DNA from: Bradyrhizobium barranii subsp. apii
GTDB lineage: Bacteria; Pseudomonadota; Alphaproteobacteria; Rhizobiales; Xanthobacteraceae
Reading direction: 5' to 3'
DNA: 64,000 nt
NCBI RefSeq assembly: GCF_011516635.5
Contig: NZ_CP096255.1
Location: 3,470,501 to 3,534,500 of the forward strand
Positions within the stretch are counted from its first letter, which is position 1. Each line of letters starts with the position of its first letter. The notes below the pieces were generated by a model. That model did no database searches. It had not been told where the DNA came from and saw only the letters and a program-made list of their open reading frames with translations. A program made the translations under genes and the position numbers. This document shows positions 33,178 to 42,271 of the stretch, in pieces.

Positions 33178-34466
33178 GACCCTGCTCCTTCCAGGCGTGG
33201 CTCAAGGCCGGTTTGCGCCGACCAGCGCTCAAGCGCCACATCGACATATTTCGGATCGATCTCGATCCCGCGAAAACGTCGGCCAGCGCGCTCGGCCGCG
33301 AGCAATGTTGTGCCCGAGCCGAGAAAGAGATCGAGCACCAGATCGCCATGTTTGGTGACATCCTTGATGGCGTCCGCAACGAGCCCAACCGGCTTCACGG
33401 TTGGATGCAGGGCAAGGTCTTCTCGTCGGCCGCCCCGCATGGAATTGGCAGATGCATAGTCCCAGACATTGGTGCGATTGCGACCGTGCTTGCCAAGCTC
33501 GACCATATTGAGATGAGAGGCCGAGCCCACCCGGTAGACGAAGACCAGCTCGTGCTTGGACCGGTACAGCGATCCCATTCCGGCATTGGACTTGTTCCAG
33601 ATGCAGAGATTGAGGAGATCGCCATAGATGGTTGAGCCCACCGCCGTAACGTCGTCCATGTGCCGCCAGTCCATGCAGATAAAATGGACCGCACCATCGC
33701 GGGAAAAGCTTGCCGCGGCGCCAAGCGTGTCTTTGAGGAACGCGCGGAATTGGTCTTCGCTCATCTCGCCTGAGGCCATGGCGAATTCACCGTGACGGCC
33801 CGTTGGGTTCGCATTGCCTTCGATCCGGACGTTGTAAGGTGGATCTAGGAACGCCGCATCGATCCGGGCGTCCTTGCCGACAACACGCTCAAGGAAAGCG
33901 GCATCGCGGCTATCCCCGCATCCGATTCGATGCTCTCCGAGAATCCAGATGTCGCCAGGTCTTGCTTTCGGAGTTCTGGGCGCGGCCGGAATGACCTCAT
34001 CATCGGGATCGGCCGCCGATCTCGAGACGATGACGTCAATTTCGCCGGTCGAAAAGCCGGTGAGGGTTGCGTCGATGTCGAGATCAATCGAGGCGAGTTC
34101 GCCCAGCTCTGCTTGCAGGATTTCGATGTCCCAGCCGGCATTGAGCGCGATCTTGTTGTCGGCCAATCGCAGCGTGCGTTTCTGGGTCTCCGAGAGGCCG
34201 GAGAGGGTGATGGTCGGCACCTGGGCAAGGCCCAAAGCTTTTGCCGCTTGAAGCCGGCCATGACCGGCGATGATGTTGCTATCGGGATCGACCAGTATCG
34301 GATTGGTAAATCCGAACTCCTTAATGGAGGCCTTGAGCTGTTCAATCTGCCGCTTCGGATGTGTCCTCGCATTGCGCGGATCAGGAACGAGATTGTTAGC
34401 TGGGCGATAGACGATGGAGAGCTGCGAAGATGCCGCGGGTAAGACTGATGTGTTCATGAAACTCAC
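33174..34466 (-). CDS. ParB-domain DNA adenine methyltransferase
   Basis: A 430-residue two-domain protein. Residues ~10-110 are ParB/Srx-like: NNLVPDPRNARTHPKRQIEQ, FGFTNPILVDPDSNIIAGHG and RLQAAKALGLAQVPTI. The rest is a beta-class N6-adenine or N4-cytosine methyltransferase: AAFLDPPYNVRIEGN (motif IV), HPTVKPVGLVADAI, and VLDLFLGSGTTLLAAERAGR then FRGIEIDPKYV (SAM binding). No restriction gene is adjacent, so it is an orphan of the kind found in phages and islands. ATG 34466 or 34457 may be used. It heads a six-gene minus-strand operon. Confidence 0.92.
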   Translation of the reverse strand: MSFMNTSVLPAASSQLSIVYRPANNLVPDPRNARTHPKRQIEQLKASIKEFGFTNPILVDPDSNIIAGHGRLQAAKALGLAQVPTITLSGLSETQKRTLRLADNKIALNAGWDIEILQAELGELASIDLDIDATLTGFSTGEIDVIVSRSAADPDDEVIPAAPRTPKARPGDIWILGEHRIGCGDSRDAAFLERVVGKDARIDAAFLDPPYNVRIEGNANPTGRHGEFAMASGEMSEDQFRAFLKDTLGAAASFSRDGAVHFICMDWRHMDDVTAVGSTIYGDLLNLCIWNKSNAGMGSLYRSKHELVFVYRVGSASHLNMVELGKHGRNRTNVWDYASANSMRGGRREDLALHPTVKPVGLVADAIKDVTKHGDLVLDLFLGSGTTLLAAERAGRRFRGIEIDPKYVDVALERWSAQTGLEPRLEGAGS

Positions 34467-34715
34467 GATGAAGGATCCTCCGTTACCAAATGCACAATGG
34501 GTCTGTGCATCCCCTCGACTTCACATCGCCGCTGCAGCAGCACCTGAGCAAGCGCTCGGCTATGAGAGCGTCGCCGCTTTGCGCGGATGAGGGACAACAT
34601 CGTTGGCGGGACGATAGATAATGGAGAGCTGCGATGGTGCAGCAACCGAGAGGAAATATTCATGAGATCACGTGCGCGCCTCAAGTTACCAAATGTGAAA
34701 CTCTATCCTCGACTT
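34380..34715. repeat. Imperfect tandem duplication of the methyltransferase 5' end
   Basis: About 130 bp (roughly 34380-34505) recur about 205 bp further on (34585-34715). Shared blocks include GGCG(G)GACGATAGA, GATGGAGAGCTGCGA, TTCATGA and TTACCAAATG. The unit covers the first ~20 codons of the methyltransferase and its upstream region. Confidence 0.7.
34570..34664 (-). pseudogene. Vestigial N-terminus of a second ParB-methyltransferase
   Basis: In the minus strand an ATG at 34664 begins MNISS..., and an alternate frame reads IYRPANDVVPHPRKAATLS before a stop, matching IVYRPANNLVPDPRNARTH of the intact gene. It is a relic of the tandem duplication and cannot make protein beyond a short peptide. 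Confidence 0.7.
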
Positions 34716-35277
34716 CCTCTTGCGCGTCCCAGAGGTCCCCAACGCCCGCCGTGGCACCACTGTGCATTCGTCTTATGGTCCTGCGACAGTGAGTTTGAAC
34801 ATTCCGGCCCTGCCAAGAGTCTGCCTATGACAGTATCGTAGCTTTGAACGCGGTGTTGCAGCGGCGCCACCAGTTTGATCGCGTCCAGAGGCGCGGACGC
34901 CATTCAATGGCGGCAACATATTCCGTCCGCCGAGTTCGGGCTTGCTCTAACCGGATCGGCCGTGCTCCGTCAGGACAGGAAAGCTGTTGCGCAATCGCGA
35001 GATATTCGAGACGAGCATTCGATTTTCATCTCGTCCGCGCAAATGCCTCAAGGTTGGGAGAGAAGGCGGGCGCGAGATTTTATCCAGATCGCCTCCTGTT
35101 CGCGGCCTGTTATTGGCATTAACAGGAAAGTGCCGGCAGCGATGCCGAAGCCGCGGAAAACATTACCCAAAGCAGGCTAGCCAATATTCGTGGACTCGGT
35201 GAGAACCTGTTCTTAGACCGTCTTTTTTGAGAAATTCCCTGTTATTTCGCTGTGGCGGACATTGGATGATCGGTTGC
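34716..35277. other. Island edge without recognisable gene
   Basis: Short plus-strand open frames (34844-35180) show no motif or convincing start. Composition shifts here from the mixed island to the high-GC chromosome at about 35280. No tRNA or attachment-site repeat could be recognised by eye. Confidence 0.4.
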
Positions 35278-36501
35278 TCACCGCTCGTCCGCGATCACCT
35301 TGCCGTCGTTCGGCAGTGCGCCCGGGCTGACCAGTTCGACATTGCCGCCGAGCTTCGTCACCGTGCGCAAGCTGGCCGCGATGTCCTCCCGTAGCGCATT
35401 GCTTGCGGCCGCCGTTTCCGCTCTCAGCGTCATCGCGTCGGTCTCGCCCTGGCGCGTGACGAGGAGGCGCAGCCGCCCGAGCGCGGGATGGCGCTTGCCG
35501 ATTTCGGCGATCTGCTCGGGACGGACGAACATGCCCTTGATCTTGGTGGTCTGGTCGGCGCGGCCCATCCAGCCCTTGATGCGCATGTTGGTACGGCCGC
35601 ATTTGCTCGGGCCCGGCATCACCGCGGTGAGGTCGCCGAGCGCGAGACGGATCCAGGGATGGTGCGGATCGAGCGAGGTCACCACGATCTCGCCGACGTC
35701 GCCCGGCGCGACGGGATCGCCGGTGCCGGGTTTGACGATCTCCATGATGAGATCCTCGTTCACGACCATGCCCTCGCGCGCGTCGGTCTCGAAGGCGATG
35801 AGGCCGAGGTCGGCGGTGCCGAAGGCCTGGTATGCGTCGATGCCGCGCGCCTTGATCTCGGCTTGGAGCGAGGGAGGGAAGGCCGCACCCGAGACCAGCG
35901 CGCGCTTGATCGATGAGACGTCGCGCCCCGAGCCTGCTGCGGCATCGAGCAGAATCTTCAGAAAGTCCGGCGTGCCGCTGTAGCCGACCGGACGGTAGGC
36001 CTCGATCAGCTCGAATTGCTGCTCGGTATTGCCGGGACCGGCCGGGATCACCGCGCAGCCGAGCGCACGCGCCGAGGCATCGAAGATGAAGCCGCCGGGG
36101 GTGAGGTGGTAGCTGAAGGTGTTGAGCACGATGTCATCGGGGCGGAACCCGGCCGCGAACAGCGCCCGCGCACCGCGCCAGGGATCGGCCTGCCGCCCTT
36201 CAGGCTCGAAGATCGGACCGGGAGAGGTGAAGAGGCGAGCGAACGATCCCGGGGATGCCGGCACGAAGCCGCCGAAGGGCGCTGAGGCCTTGTGCAGGGC
36301 CGGCAGCTCCGACTTGCGCAGCACCGGCAGGCCCGCCAGCGCCGCCCTGGAGGTCACGGCGGCCGGATCTATGCCCTTCAGCCGCTCGGCGTAGGCGGGT
36401 GCGGCCATTGCGCCGCGCAGCACGTCCGGCAGGCGGGAGAACAGCTCCGCCTCGCGCACGGCTGGTTCGCGCGTCTCGCGGGCGTCGTAATGGGCGGTCA
36501 T
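35278..36501 (-). CDS. Phenylacetate-CoA ligase-like AMP-forming ligase
   Basis: A 407-residue PaaK-type adenylating enzyme: SRAALAGLPVLRKSELPALH, RLFTSPGPIFEPEGR (phosphate loop region), VLNTFSYHLTPGGFIFDASA, PVGYSGTPDFLKILLD, DAYQAFGTADLGLIAFETDA, HPWIRLALGDLTAV and GWMGRADQTTKIKGMFVRPE with the C-terminal hinge. It is somewhat shorter than PaaK (about 430). The substrate is an aryl or short acyl acid activated to its CoA thioester; specificity is not evident. It is divergent from the AGE gene and near liv operon 1, suggesting uptake and activation of aromatic or branched acids. Confidence 0.88.
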   Translation of the reverse strand: MTAHYDARETREPAVREAELFSRLPDVLRGAMAAPAYAERLKGIDPAAVTSRAALAGLPVLRKSELPALHKASAPFGGFVPASPGSFARLFTSPGPIFEPEGRQADPWRGARALFAAGFRPDDIVLNTFSYHLTPGGFIFDASARALGCAVIPAGPGNTEQQFELIEAYRPVGYSGTPDFLKILLDAAAGSGRDVSSIKRALVSGAAFPPSLQAEIKARGIDAYQAFGTADLGLIAFETDAREGMVVNEDLIMEIVKPGTGDPVAPGDVGEIVVTSLDPHHPWIRLALGDLTAVMPGPSKCGRTNMRIKGWMGRADQTTKIKGMFVRPEQIAEIGKRHPALGRLRLLVTRQGETDAMTLRAETAAASNALREDIAASLRTVTKLGGNVELVSPGALPNDGKVIADER

Positions 36502-36587
36502 GGCTGGTCTTTCCGGGTTGGCATCCGTTGCACGCCGCCGCCGGCATGGGTATCAGACGGCCAGTATCGAGGCGTGGAGAGGACGCG

Positions 36588-37739
36588 ATGGCGGACGAAG
36601 GCATCATTGTGGCGGACGAGGCGGCGGACGTCGTCGCGCGCCTGAAGCGCCGCATGATCGAAGAGGCGCTGCCGCTGTGGTCGTCCGTCGGCTGGGACGA
36701 TGCGGCAGGCGGTTTCGTCGACCGGCTGCACCGTGACGGCACGGCCGACACGGCCGCACCGCGGCGCGTGCTCGTGCAGGCGCGCCAGATCTATTGTTAC
36801 GCCAAGGCGGCGCAGATGGGCTGGTACCCTGGGGGGCGCGACATCGCGCTGAAGGGGCTGGAGCATCTGCTCAGCAAAGCGAAGGCGCCCGACGGCCGGC
36901 CTGGCTACGTGCACCGGCTGACGCCGGACGGCGCCGTGCTGGACGGCCGACGCGATGCTTACGACCACGCCTTCATCCTGTTTGCGCTCGCGGCCGCCTA
37001 CGGGCTCGACCAGGATGCGCAAATTCGCGCCGAGATCGATGCGCTGCTCGCCTTCCTCGACGGCCATCTGCGCTCGCCGCATGGCGGCGTGCATGAAGGC
37101 CTGCCGGTCTCGCTGCCGCGCCGGCAGAACCCGCACATGCATCTGTTCGAGGCGATGATCGCGTGCTTCGATGCGACCCACGATCTGTCGTTCCAGAACC
37201 GCGCCGGCGAGTTCTTCGCGCTGTTCCTCGCCAATCTCTACGACAAGCAGAATCGGATCCTGACGGAGTATTTCGAGGAGGACTGGTCCAAGATCGAGCC
37301 CGTCAGCGTCGAGCCCGGCCATCAGGCCGAGTGGGTCTGGCTGCTGAAAGGGTTTGAACGCATCACGGGTTGCCCGACCGGACAGCGTCGCGCCGAACTG
37401 CTCGCCACCGCGCTGCGCTATCGCGATGAGGCCACGGGGTGCCTGGTCGACGAGGGCGATGCCAACGGCAACATCCGTCGCAGCACGCGCCGGCTGTGGC
37501 CGCAGACAGAGATGGCCAAGGCGTGGATCGCGCAGGCCGAGTCCGGCGAGGCGGGCGCTGCGGACGAGGCGCGCGCCGCGCTGGTGCGGCTCGAACGGCA
37601 TTATCTCAGCCATCCCGTGAAGGGCGGCTGGTACGACCAGTTCGATCGCGACGGCAAATCGCTGGTCGACACCATTCCTGCGTCGTCGTTCTATCATGTT
37701 CTCTGCGCAGTCACGGAAGCGGAGCAGGTGCTGAGCTGA
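36588..37739 (+). CDS. AGE-family sugar epimerase/isomerase
   Basis: A 383-residue (alpha/alpha)6-barrel protein of the N-acylglucosamine 2-epimerase / mannose isomerase family: RVLVQARQIYCYAKAAQMGW, DAYDHAFILFALAAAYGLDQ, QNPHMHLFEAMIACFDAT, EPGHQAEWVWLLKGFE and RRLWPQTEMAKAWI place the conserved Arg/His/Glu/His residues. Members interconvert aldoses/ketoses such as mannose/fructose or N-acyl sugars; which one is not decided. ATG 36588 has GAGAGGAC upstream; the frame runs open much further upstream but that overlaps the divergent ligase. Confidence 0.88.
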   Translation: MADEGIIVADEAADVVARLKRRMIEEALPLWSSVGWDDAAGGFVDRLHRDGTADTAAPRRVLVQARQIYCYAKAAQMGWYPGGRDIALKGLEHLLSKAKAPDGRPGYVHRLTPDGAVLDGRRDAYDHAFILFALAAAYGLDQDAQIRAEIDALLAFLDGHLRSPHGGVHEGLPVSLPRRQNPHMHLFEAMIACFDATHDLSFQNRAGEFFALFLANLYDKQNRILTEYFEEDWSKIEPVSVEPGHQAEWVWLLKGFERITGCPTGQRRAELLATALRYRDEATGCLVDEGDANGNIRRSTRRLWPQTEMAKAWIAQAESGEAGAADEARAALVRLERHYLSHPVKGGWYDQFDRDGKSLVDTIPASSFYHVLCAVTEAEQVLS

Positions 37740-37742
37740 GTT

Positions 37743-38582
37743 TCACAGCCACCGTTTGCGCCGCTTGAAGCTCTTGAGGTTCTTGAAGCTCTTGCGCTGA
37801 TCGCCGGCGCCGCCGAGGTAGAACTCCTTGACGTCCTCGTTGTCGCGCAGCTCGTCCGCGGTGCCGTCGAGCACGACCTTGCCCTGTTCCATGATGTAGC
37901 CGTGGCTCGCTACCGACAGCGCGGCGCGGGCGTTCTGCTCGACCAGCAGGATAGTGACGCCGAGGTCGCGGTTGATCTTCTGGATGATCGAGAACACCTC
38001 TTTCACCAGCAGCGGCGACAGGCCCATCGACGGCTCGTCCATCAAGATCATCTTCGGCCGCGCCATCAGCGCGCGGCCGATCGCGAGCATCTGCTGCTCG
38101 CCGCCGGAGAGATAGCCGGCAAGGCCGGTGCGCTCCTTCAGGCGCGGGAAATAGTTGAAGACCATGTCGAGATCGGCATCGACCTCGCGGTCCCTGCGGG
38201 TGAAGGCGCCGAGCTTGAGGTTTTCGAGCGACGTCATGTCGGCGACGATGCGCCGGCCCTCCATCACCTGGAAGATGCCGCGACGCACGATCTTGTCGGG
38301 ATCGATGCCGGCGATGGCGGAGCCCTCGAACAGGATCTCGCCACGCGTGACCTCGCCGTCCTCGGTCTTGAGCAGCCCCGAGATCGCCTTCAGCGTCGTC
38401 GACTTGCCGGCGCCGTTGGCCCCCAACAACGCCACGATCGCGCCCTTGGGCACGTCGAGGCTGAGGCCGCGCAGCACCAGGATGACGTCGTCATAGACGA
38501 CCTCGATGTTGCGGACGGCGAGGAGGGGCGGTGCGGGCACGGCGGTTGGGGAGGGACGCTCGATGTGAGCCGTTTCACTCAT
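37743..38582 (-). CDS. livF: HAAT ABC transporter ATPase LivF
   Basis: A 279-residue ABC ATPase: VALLGANGAGKSTTLKAISG (Walker A), YLSGGEQQMLAIGRALMARP (signature) and MILMDEPSMGLSPLLVKEVF (Walker B), with the LivF-type FQVMEGRRIVADMTSLENLK. It pairs with LivG at 44199 to power the LivH/LivM permease. A basic C-terminal tail (KSFKNLKSFKRRKRWL) extends the usual ~240 residues. It is the last gene of liv operon 1, separated from livK by 165 bp containing a palindromic repeat. Confidence 0.93.
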   Translation of the reverse strand: MSETAHIERPSPTAVPAPPLLAVRNIEVVYDDVILVLRGLSLDVPKGAIVALLGANGAGKSTTLKAISGLLKTEDGEVTRGEILFEGSAIAGIDPDKIVRRGIFQVMEGRRIVADMTSLENLKLGAFTRRDREVDADLDMVFNYFPRLKERTGLAGYLSGGEQQMLAIGRALMARPKMILMDEPSMGLSPLLVKEVFSIIQKINRDLGVTILLVEQNARAALSVASHGYIMEQGKVVLDGTADELRDNEDVKEFYLGGAGDQRKSFKNLKSFKRRKRWL

Positions 38583-38600
38583 GGTCAGTTACTCTCTCGG

Positions 38601-38730
38601 TGTCGTCGCCCGGCTTGACCGGGCGACCCAGTATTCCAGAGATGTCGAAGCCTCACTCGAGAGGCCGCGGCGTACTGGATCCCCCGCTCCAGTGCGCACT
38701 GCGCACAAGGCGGGGGATGACAGTTGTGTG
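38601..38730. repeat. Intergenic palindromic repeat
   Basis: GTCGCCCGG...CCGGGCGAC followed by CAGTATTCCAGAG, GTACTGGATCCCCCGC and GCGGGGGATGACA. Related units recur at 55.6 and 60.3 kb. Such REP-like units are common between genes in this genus. Confidence 0.75.
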
Positions 38731-38747
38731 CGTGGTGAAAGCCGGGC

Positions 38748-40031
38748 TCACCACCCCAGCAGTTCCGGCTTGCGCGGCAGCTCGATGGTCTTGACCTTCT
38801 CGAGCTTGATCGTGCCCTTGGCCATGAGGTCATTGAGGTCGCCGTCGGTCGCGCCCGCGATCTTAGTGCGATAGAGGTCGACCTTCAGCGTGCCGCGGTG
38901 GTCCTTGTCGGTCCAGGTCGAGGCATTGCAGACGCCTTCCATGCCCGACGGCACCCAGTCCTTCTTCTGGTAGAAGCCCTTCACGACGTTGTCGCCGGTG
39001 GCGCCGCCGTTCTTGGCGGCCCAGTCGAGCGCCTCCTTCATGTAGAGCGCCGAGCAGACAGCGGCGATGTAGTGCACCGGCCGGTAGACTTTGCCGCTGG
39101 GGTCGGACATCTTCGAGATCTCCATCACCGTCTTCATGCCGGGCGCATCGCCGCCCCAGCTCACCGCGGTGCGTAGCGGGAAGATCACGCCGTTGGCGGC
39201 ATCGCCGGCGGTCTTGGCGGCGTTCTCGTCCATGCCCCAGACATTGCCGAGGAACTGGATCTCGACGCCGGCGGTCTTGCAGGCCTTCATCACCGAGATG
39301 TTGGAAGCGGCGGTGTTGCCGAGATAGGCGTAGTTGGCGCCCGAGGATTTCAGGCTCAGGCACTGCGCGCTGTAGTCACCCGGTGTGAGCGCGAACACCA
39401 GCGGCGGCAGCACCTCGAAGCCGAGCTCCTGCGCCATGGCTTCGCCTGCGGCCTTCGGCGCGTTCGGATAGGGGTGGTTGGCGCCCATGTGCACGAACTT
39501 CGGCTTGCCGGGCTTGCCCTTGGCCTTCCAGTCCTCGGCCGCCCACATCAGCATCGCGCGCAGCGAGTCCGAATAGCTCGGGCCGTAGAAGAAATTATAA
39601 GGCGCAGGCTTGGCCTTGCCGCTGACGCCCTCGGGATCGGTGAGGGCTGCGGCATAGGAGCCGGAGAGGTCGGGGATCTTGTCCTGGGCGAGGAAGCCGG
39701 TCAGCGCTTCGGTGTCTGCGGTGCCCCAGCCCATGATCGCGGCGACCTTCGAGTCCGGCGCCGACCATTTCTTGTAGAGCGCGATCGCGCGCGGCACCTG
39801 GTAGCCGTAATCGTTGGTATCGACGCTGAGCTGCTTGCCGCCGACGCCGCCGTTCTTGTTGACCCAGGCGAAGGTGTCGGCGACGGCCTGGCCGTAGGGC
39901 GTGCCGACGTCGGAGGTGCCGCCGGAATAATCGGCGAGATGGCCGATCGCGATCTGCGCCTGCGCGCCGGCCGAGAATGCGGCGATCGCCAGCGCGAGCG
40001 ATGCAGTGCTCAAAAGGGATTTTGTCTTCAT
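38748..40031 (-). CDS. HAAT ABC transporter substrate-binding protein
   Basis: A 427-residue type I periplasmic binding protein with a Sec signal (MKTKSLLSTASLALAIAAFS, cleavage after AGAQAQ). It then reads IAIGHLADYSGGTSDVGTPY, VAAIMGWGTADTEALTGFLA, YNFFYGPSYSDSLRAMLMWA, MGANHPYPNAPKAAGEAMAQ and SSGANYAYLGNTAASNISVM, a Peripla_BP_6-type layout. Ligands of this class include branched amino acids, amides and aromatic acids; given the ligases nearby, an aromatic or carboxylic acid is plausible. It lies 46 bp after livM. Confidence 0.9.
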   Translation of the reverse strand: MKTKSLLSTASLALAIAAFSAGAQAQIAIGHLADYSGGTSDVGTPYGQAVADTFAWVNKNGGVGGKQLSVDTNDYGYQVPRAIALYKKWSAPDSKVAAIMGWGTADTEALTGFLAQDKIPDLSGSYAAALTDPEGVSGKAKPAPYNFFYGPSYSDSLRAMLMWAAEDWKAKGKPGKPKFVHMGANHPYPNAPKAAGEAMAQELGFEVLPPLVFALTPGDYSAQCLSLKSSGANYAYLGNTAASNISVMKACKTAGVEIQFLGNVWGMDENAAKTAGDAANGVIFPLRTAVSWGGDAPGMKTVMEISKMSDPSGKVYRPVHYIAAVCSALYMKEALDWAAKNGGATGDNVVKGFYQKKDWVPSGMEGVCNASTWTDKDHRGTLKVDLYRTKIAGATDGDLNDLMAKGTIKLEKVKTIELPRKPELLGW

Positions 40032-40077
40032 TGGTTGCCTCCTCCTGTTTATTAGTTGGTTAGCGAGTTGCCCGTGC

Positions 40078-41151
40078 TCAATGCGAGAACGGGTAGAGTT
40101 TCCAGTACGCCTTGATCTGTCGCCAGCGATGGGCGAGCCCGTCCGGCTCGAACATCAAGAACGCGATGATGATCACTCCGATCGCGATCTCGCGCAGGAA
40201 GGTGATGTTGGTGTTGAGGGACAGCGCCTTGTCGATCGCGCCACCCTTCAGGTAGAGGCTGATGAATTCCATCGTCTCAGGCAGCAGCACCACGAAGGCG
40301 GTGCCCATCAGCGTGCCCATGATCGAACCGGTGCCGCCGATGATGATCATGGCGAGGAACAGGATCGAGCGCTCGATGCCGAAACCCTCCTGCGAGACCA
40401 CGAGCTGGTAGTGGGCATAAAGCGCGCCGGCGATGCCGGCGAAGAAGGCGGCCAGCCCAAACGACAGCGTGCGGTATTTGGTGAGGTTGATGCCCATGAT
40501 CTCGGCGGAGAGATAATGGTCGCGGATCGCCACCAGCGCACGGCCGTCGCGTGTGCGCATCAGATTGGTGACGAGAACGTAGCTCGCGACCACATAGGCC
40601 AGCACGACATAGAAATATTGCCGGTCGCCGCGCAGCGTGAAGCCGAAGATCGAGAACGGATTGGCGCTGGCCGGCACCGAGCCGCCGGTGAACCACTCCG
40701 CGCGGGAGAAGAAGTCGAGCAGGATATATTGCGCCGCCAGCGTTGCGATGACGAGGTAGAGCCCCTTCAGTCGCGCCGCCGGAATGCCGAAGATCAGCCC
40801 GACCAGCGCGGTGACGACGCCCGCAAGCGGGATCGCGAAGAACACCGGGATCGGCGCGTTGTTGGAGATGTAGGCCGAGGTGAAGGCGCCGAGCAGGAAA
40901 AAGGCGGCATGGCCGATCGAGATCTGGCCGGTAAAGCCGACCAGGATGTTGAGGCCGAGCGCCGCGATCGAGAAGATGCCGATCTGGATCAGGATGCTGA
41001 GCCAGTACCCGCCAAGGAATTGCGGCACGAGGCAGAGCAACAGCACGCCGATGATCGCAAAGTTGCGGCTGGTCGTGGTCGGGAAGATCGTGGTGTCCGC
41101 CGCGTAAGAGGTGCGGAAATCACCAGCAGGGATGAGGGCAGGGCCGGCCAT
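40078..41151 (-). CDS. livM: HAAT ABC transporter permease LivM
   Basis: A 357-residue permease with about ten membrane segments. LivM signatures are LGLNILVGFTGQISIGHAAF, ARLKGLYLVIATLAAQYIL, NLMRTRDGRALVAIRDHYLS, AEIMGINLTKYRTLSFGLAA and MIIIGGTGSIMGTLMGTAFV. With LivH it forms the transmembrane channel. The N-terminal ~35 residues are an extension before the first helix. It starts 3 nt after the livH stop. Confidence 0.93.
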   Translation of the reverse strand: MAGPALIPAGDFRTSYAADTTIFPTTTSRNFAIIGVLLLCLVPQFLGGYWLSILIQIGIFSIAALGLNILVGFTGQISIGHAAFFLLGAFTSAYISNNAPIPVFFAIPLAGVVTALVGLIFGIPAARLKGLYLVIATLAAQYILLDFFSRAEWFTGGSVPASANPFSIFGFTLRGDRQYFYVVLAYVVASYVLVTNLMRTRDGRALVAIRDHYLSAEIMGINLTKYRTLSFGLAAFFAGIAGALYAHYQLVVSQEGFGIERSILFLAMIIIGGTGSIMGTLMGTAFVVLLPETMEFISLYLKGGAIDKALSLNTNITFLREIAIGVIIIAFLMFEPDGLAHRWRQIKAYWKLYPFSH

Positions 41152-41154
41152 GGA

Positions 41155-42048
41155 TCAGACCCGCTCGATGTCGTGGGTGCCGAACAGGCCGTAGGGCTTG
41201 ATCATCAGCACGATGATGAGGACGTAGAACGGTGCGATCTCGTAGAGATTGCCCCAGTGCAGATACTCGCTGTCGACATATTGCGCGATGTTCTCGAGCA
41301 AGCCGATGATGATGCCGCCGAGCACGGCGCCGCCGACGGAATCGAGCCCGCCGAGGATCGCCGCCGGGAACACCTTGATGCCGTAGGCCGCAAGTCCCGA
41401 GGACACGCCGTTGACGACGGCGACCACCACGCCCGCGACCGCCGACACTGTCGCGGAGATCGCCCACGCCATCGCGAACACGCTCTTGACGGAGATGCCG
41501 AGCGACTGCGCGACCTGCTGGTTGAACGCGGTGGCGCGCATCGCGAGGCCGTATTTGGAGGCGCGGAAGAACCAGGCCATGCCGATCATCATCGCGACCG
41601 AGACCACGAGGCTCATGACATAGACGGTCTGGATCTGAAGCCCGAGCAGGCTGACCGACTGGCTCTCGAACACGCGCGGGAACGGTTGCGGATTGACGCC
41701 GAACATCCATTTCAGCGTGGCCTGGAGCACGGTCGAGAGGCCGATCGTCACCATGATCACCGAGATGATGGGTTCGCCGATCATCGGTCTCAGGATCAGG
41801 ACCTGGATCGCGATGCCGAATACGAACATGAACACCAGCGTCATCGGCATGCCGATCCAGAACGGCACCTGGTACTTCGCAAGCAGCGCCCAGCACACCC
41901 AGGCGCCGACCAGCAGCAGTTCGCCTTGCGCGAAGTTGACGACCTGCGTCGCCTTGTAGATCAGCACGAACGACATCGCGACCACGCCATAGAGCGTGCC
42001 GACCACGAGGCCGTTGACCAGGAGCTGGATGAGGAAGGCGGTGTTCAT
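41155..42048 (-). CDS. livH: HAAT ABC transporter permease LivH
   Basis: A 297-residue permease: TAFLIQLLVNGLVVGTLYGV, SFVLIYKATQVVNFAQGELL, ISVIMVTIGLSTVLQATLKW, SKYGLAMRATAFNQQVAQSL and KVFPAAILGGLDSVGGAVLG. ATG 42048 is chosen because it begins the conserved first helix; the frame runs open to 42300 through a palindromic repeat region that is not coding. The acyl-CoA ligase lies upstream across that repeat. Confidence 0.93.
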   Translation of the reverse strand: MNTAFLIQLLVNGLVVGTLYGVVAMSFVLIYKATQVVNFAQGELLLVGAWVCWALLAKYQVPFWIGMPMTLVFMFVFGIAIQVLILRPMIGEPIISVIMVTIGLSTVLQATLKWMFGVNPQPFPRVFESQSVSLLGLQIQTVYVMSLVVSVAMMIGMAWFFRASKYGLAMRATAFNQQVAQSLGISVKSVFAMAWAISATVSAVAGVVVAVVNGVSSGLAAYGIKVFPAAILGGLDSVGGAVLGGIIIGLLENIAQYVDSEYLHWGNLYEIAPFYVLIIVLMIKPYGLFGTHDIERV

Positions 42049-42074
42049 GTCGATGTCCGCGCAAAATGCAGAAG

Positions 42075-42248
42075 CGATGACGGTGCACCCTCTCCCCTTG
42101 TGGGAGAGGGTGGCTTCGCGAAGCGAAGCCGGGTGAGGGGTTCTCTTGGCCGCGACGGTGCGGAGAGAGGACCCCTCACCCGGGCGAGGGTGTGGCCAGC
42201 GGCGGAGATGCCCTCTCCCACAGGGGGAGAGGGCGCATCGGCTGGCAG
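42075..42248. repeat. Paired inverted repeats inside liv operon 1
   Basis: CCCTCTCCCC-TTGTGGGAGAGGG and CCTCTCCCACAGGGGGAGAGG hairpins frame GGTGAGGGG / CCCCTCACC arms. A repeat of this length sits in the gap between the ligase gene and livH. It could stabilise or attenuate the operon mRNA. Confidence 0.8.
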
Positions 42249-42271
42249 CGCGGTCTCGGTTCGAAGCAGGT

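Noticed and set aside
34716-35277. tRNA-linked attachment site at the island edge
   Set aside because: I looked for a tRNA cloverleaf and a matching repeat near 22.7-22.85 kb and saw neither by eye.
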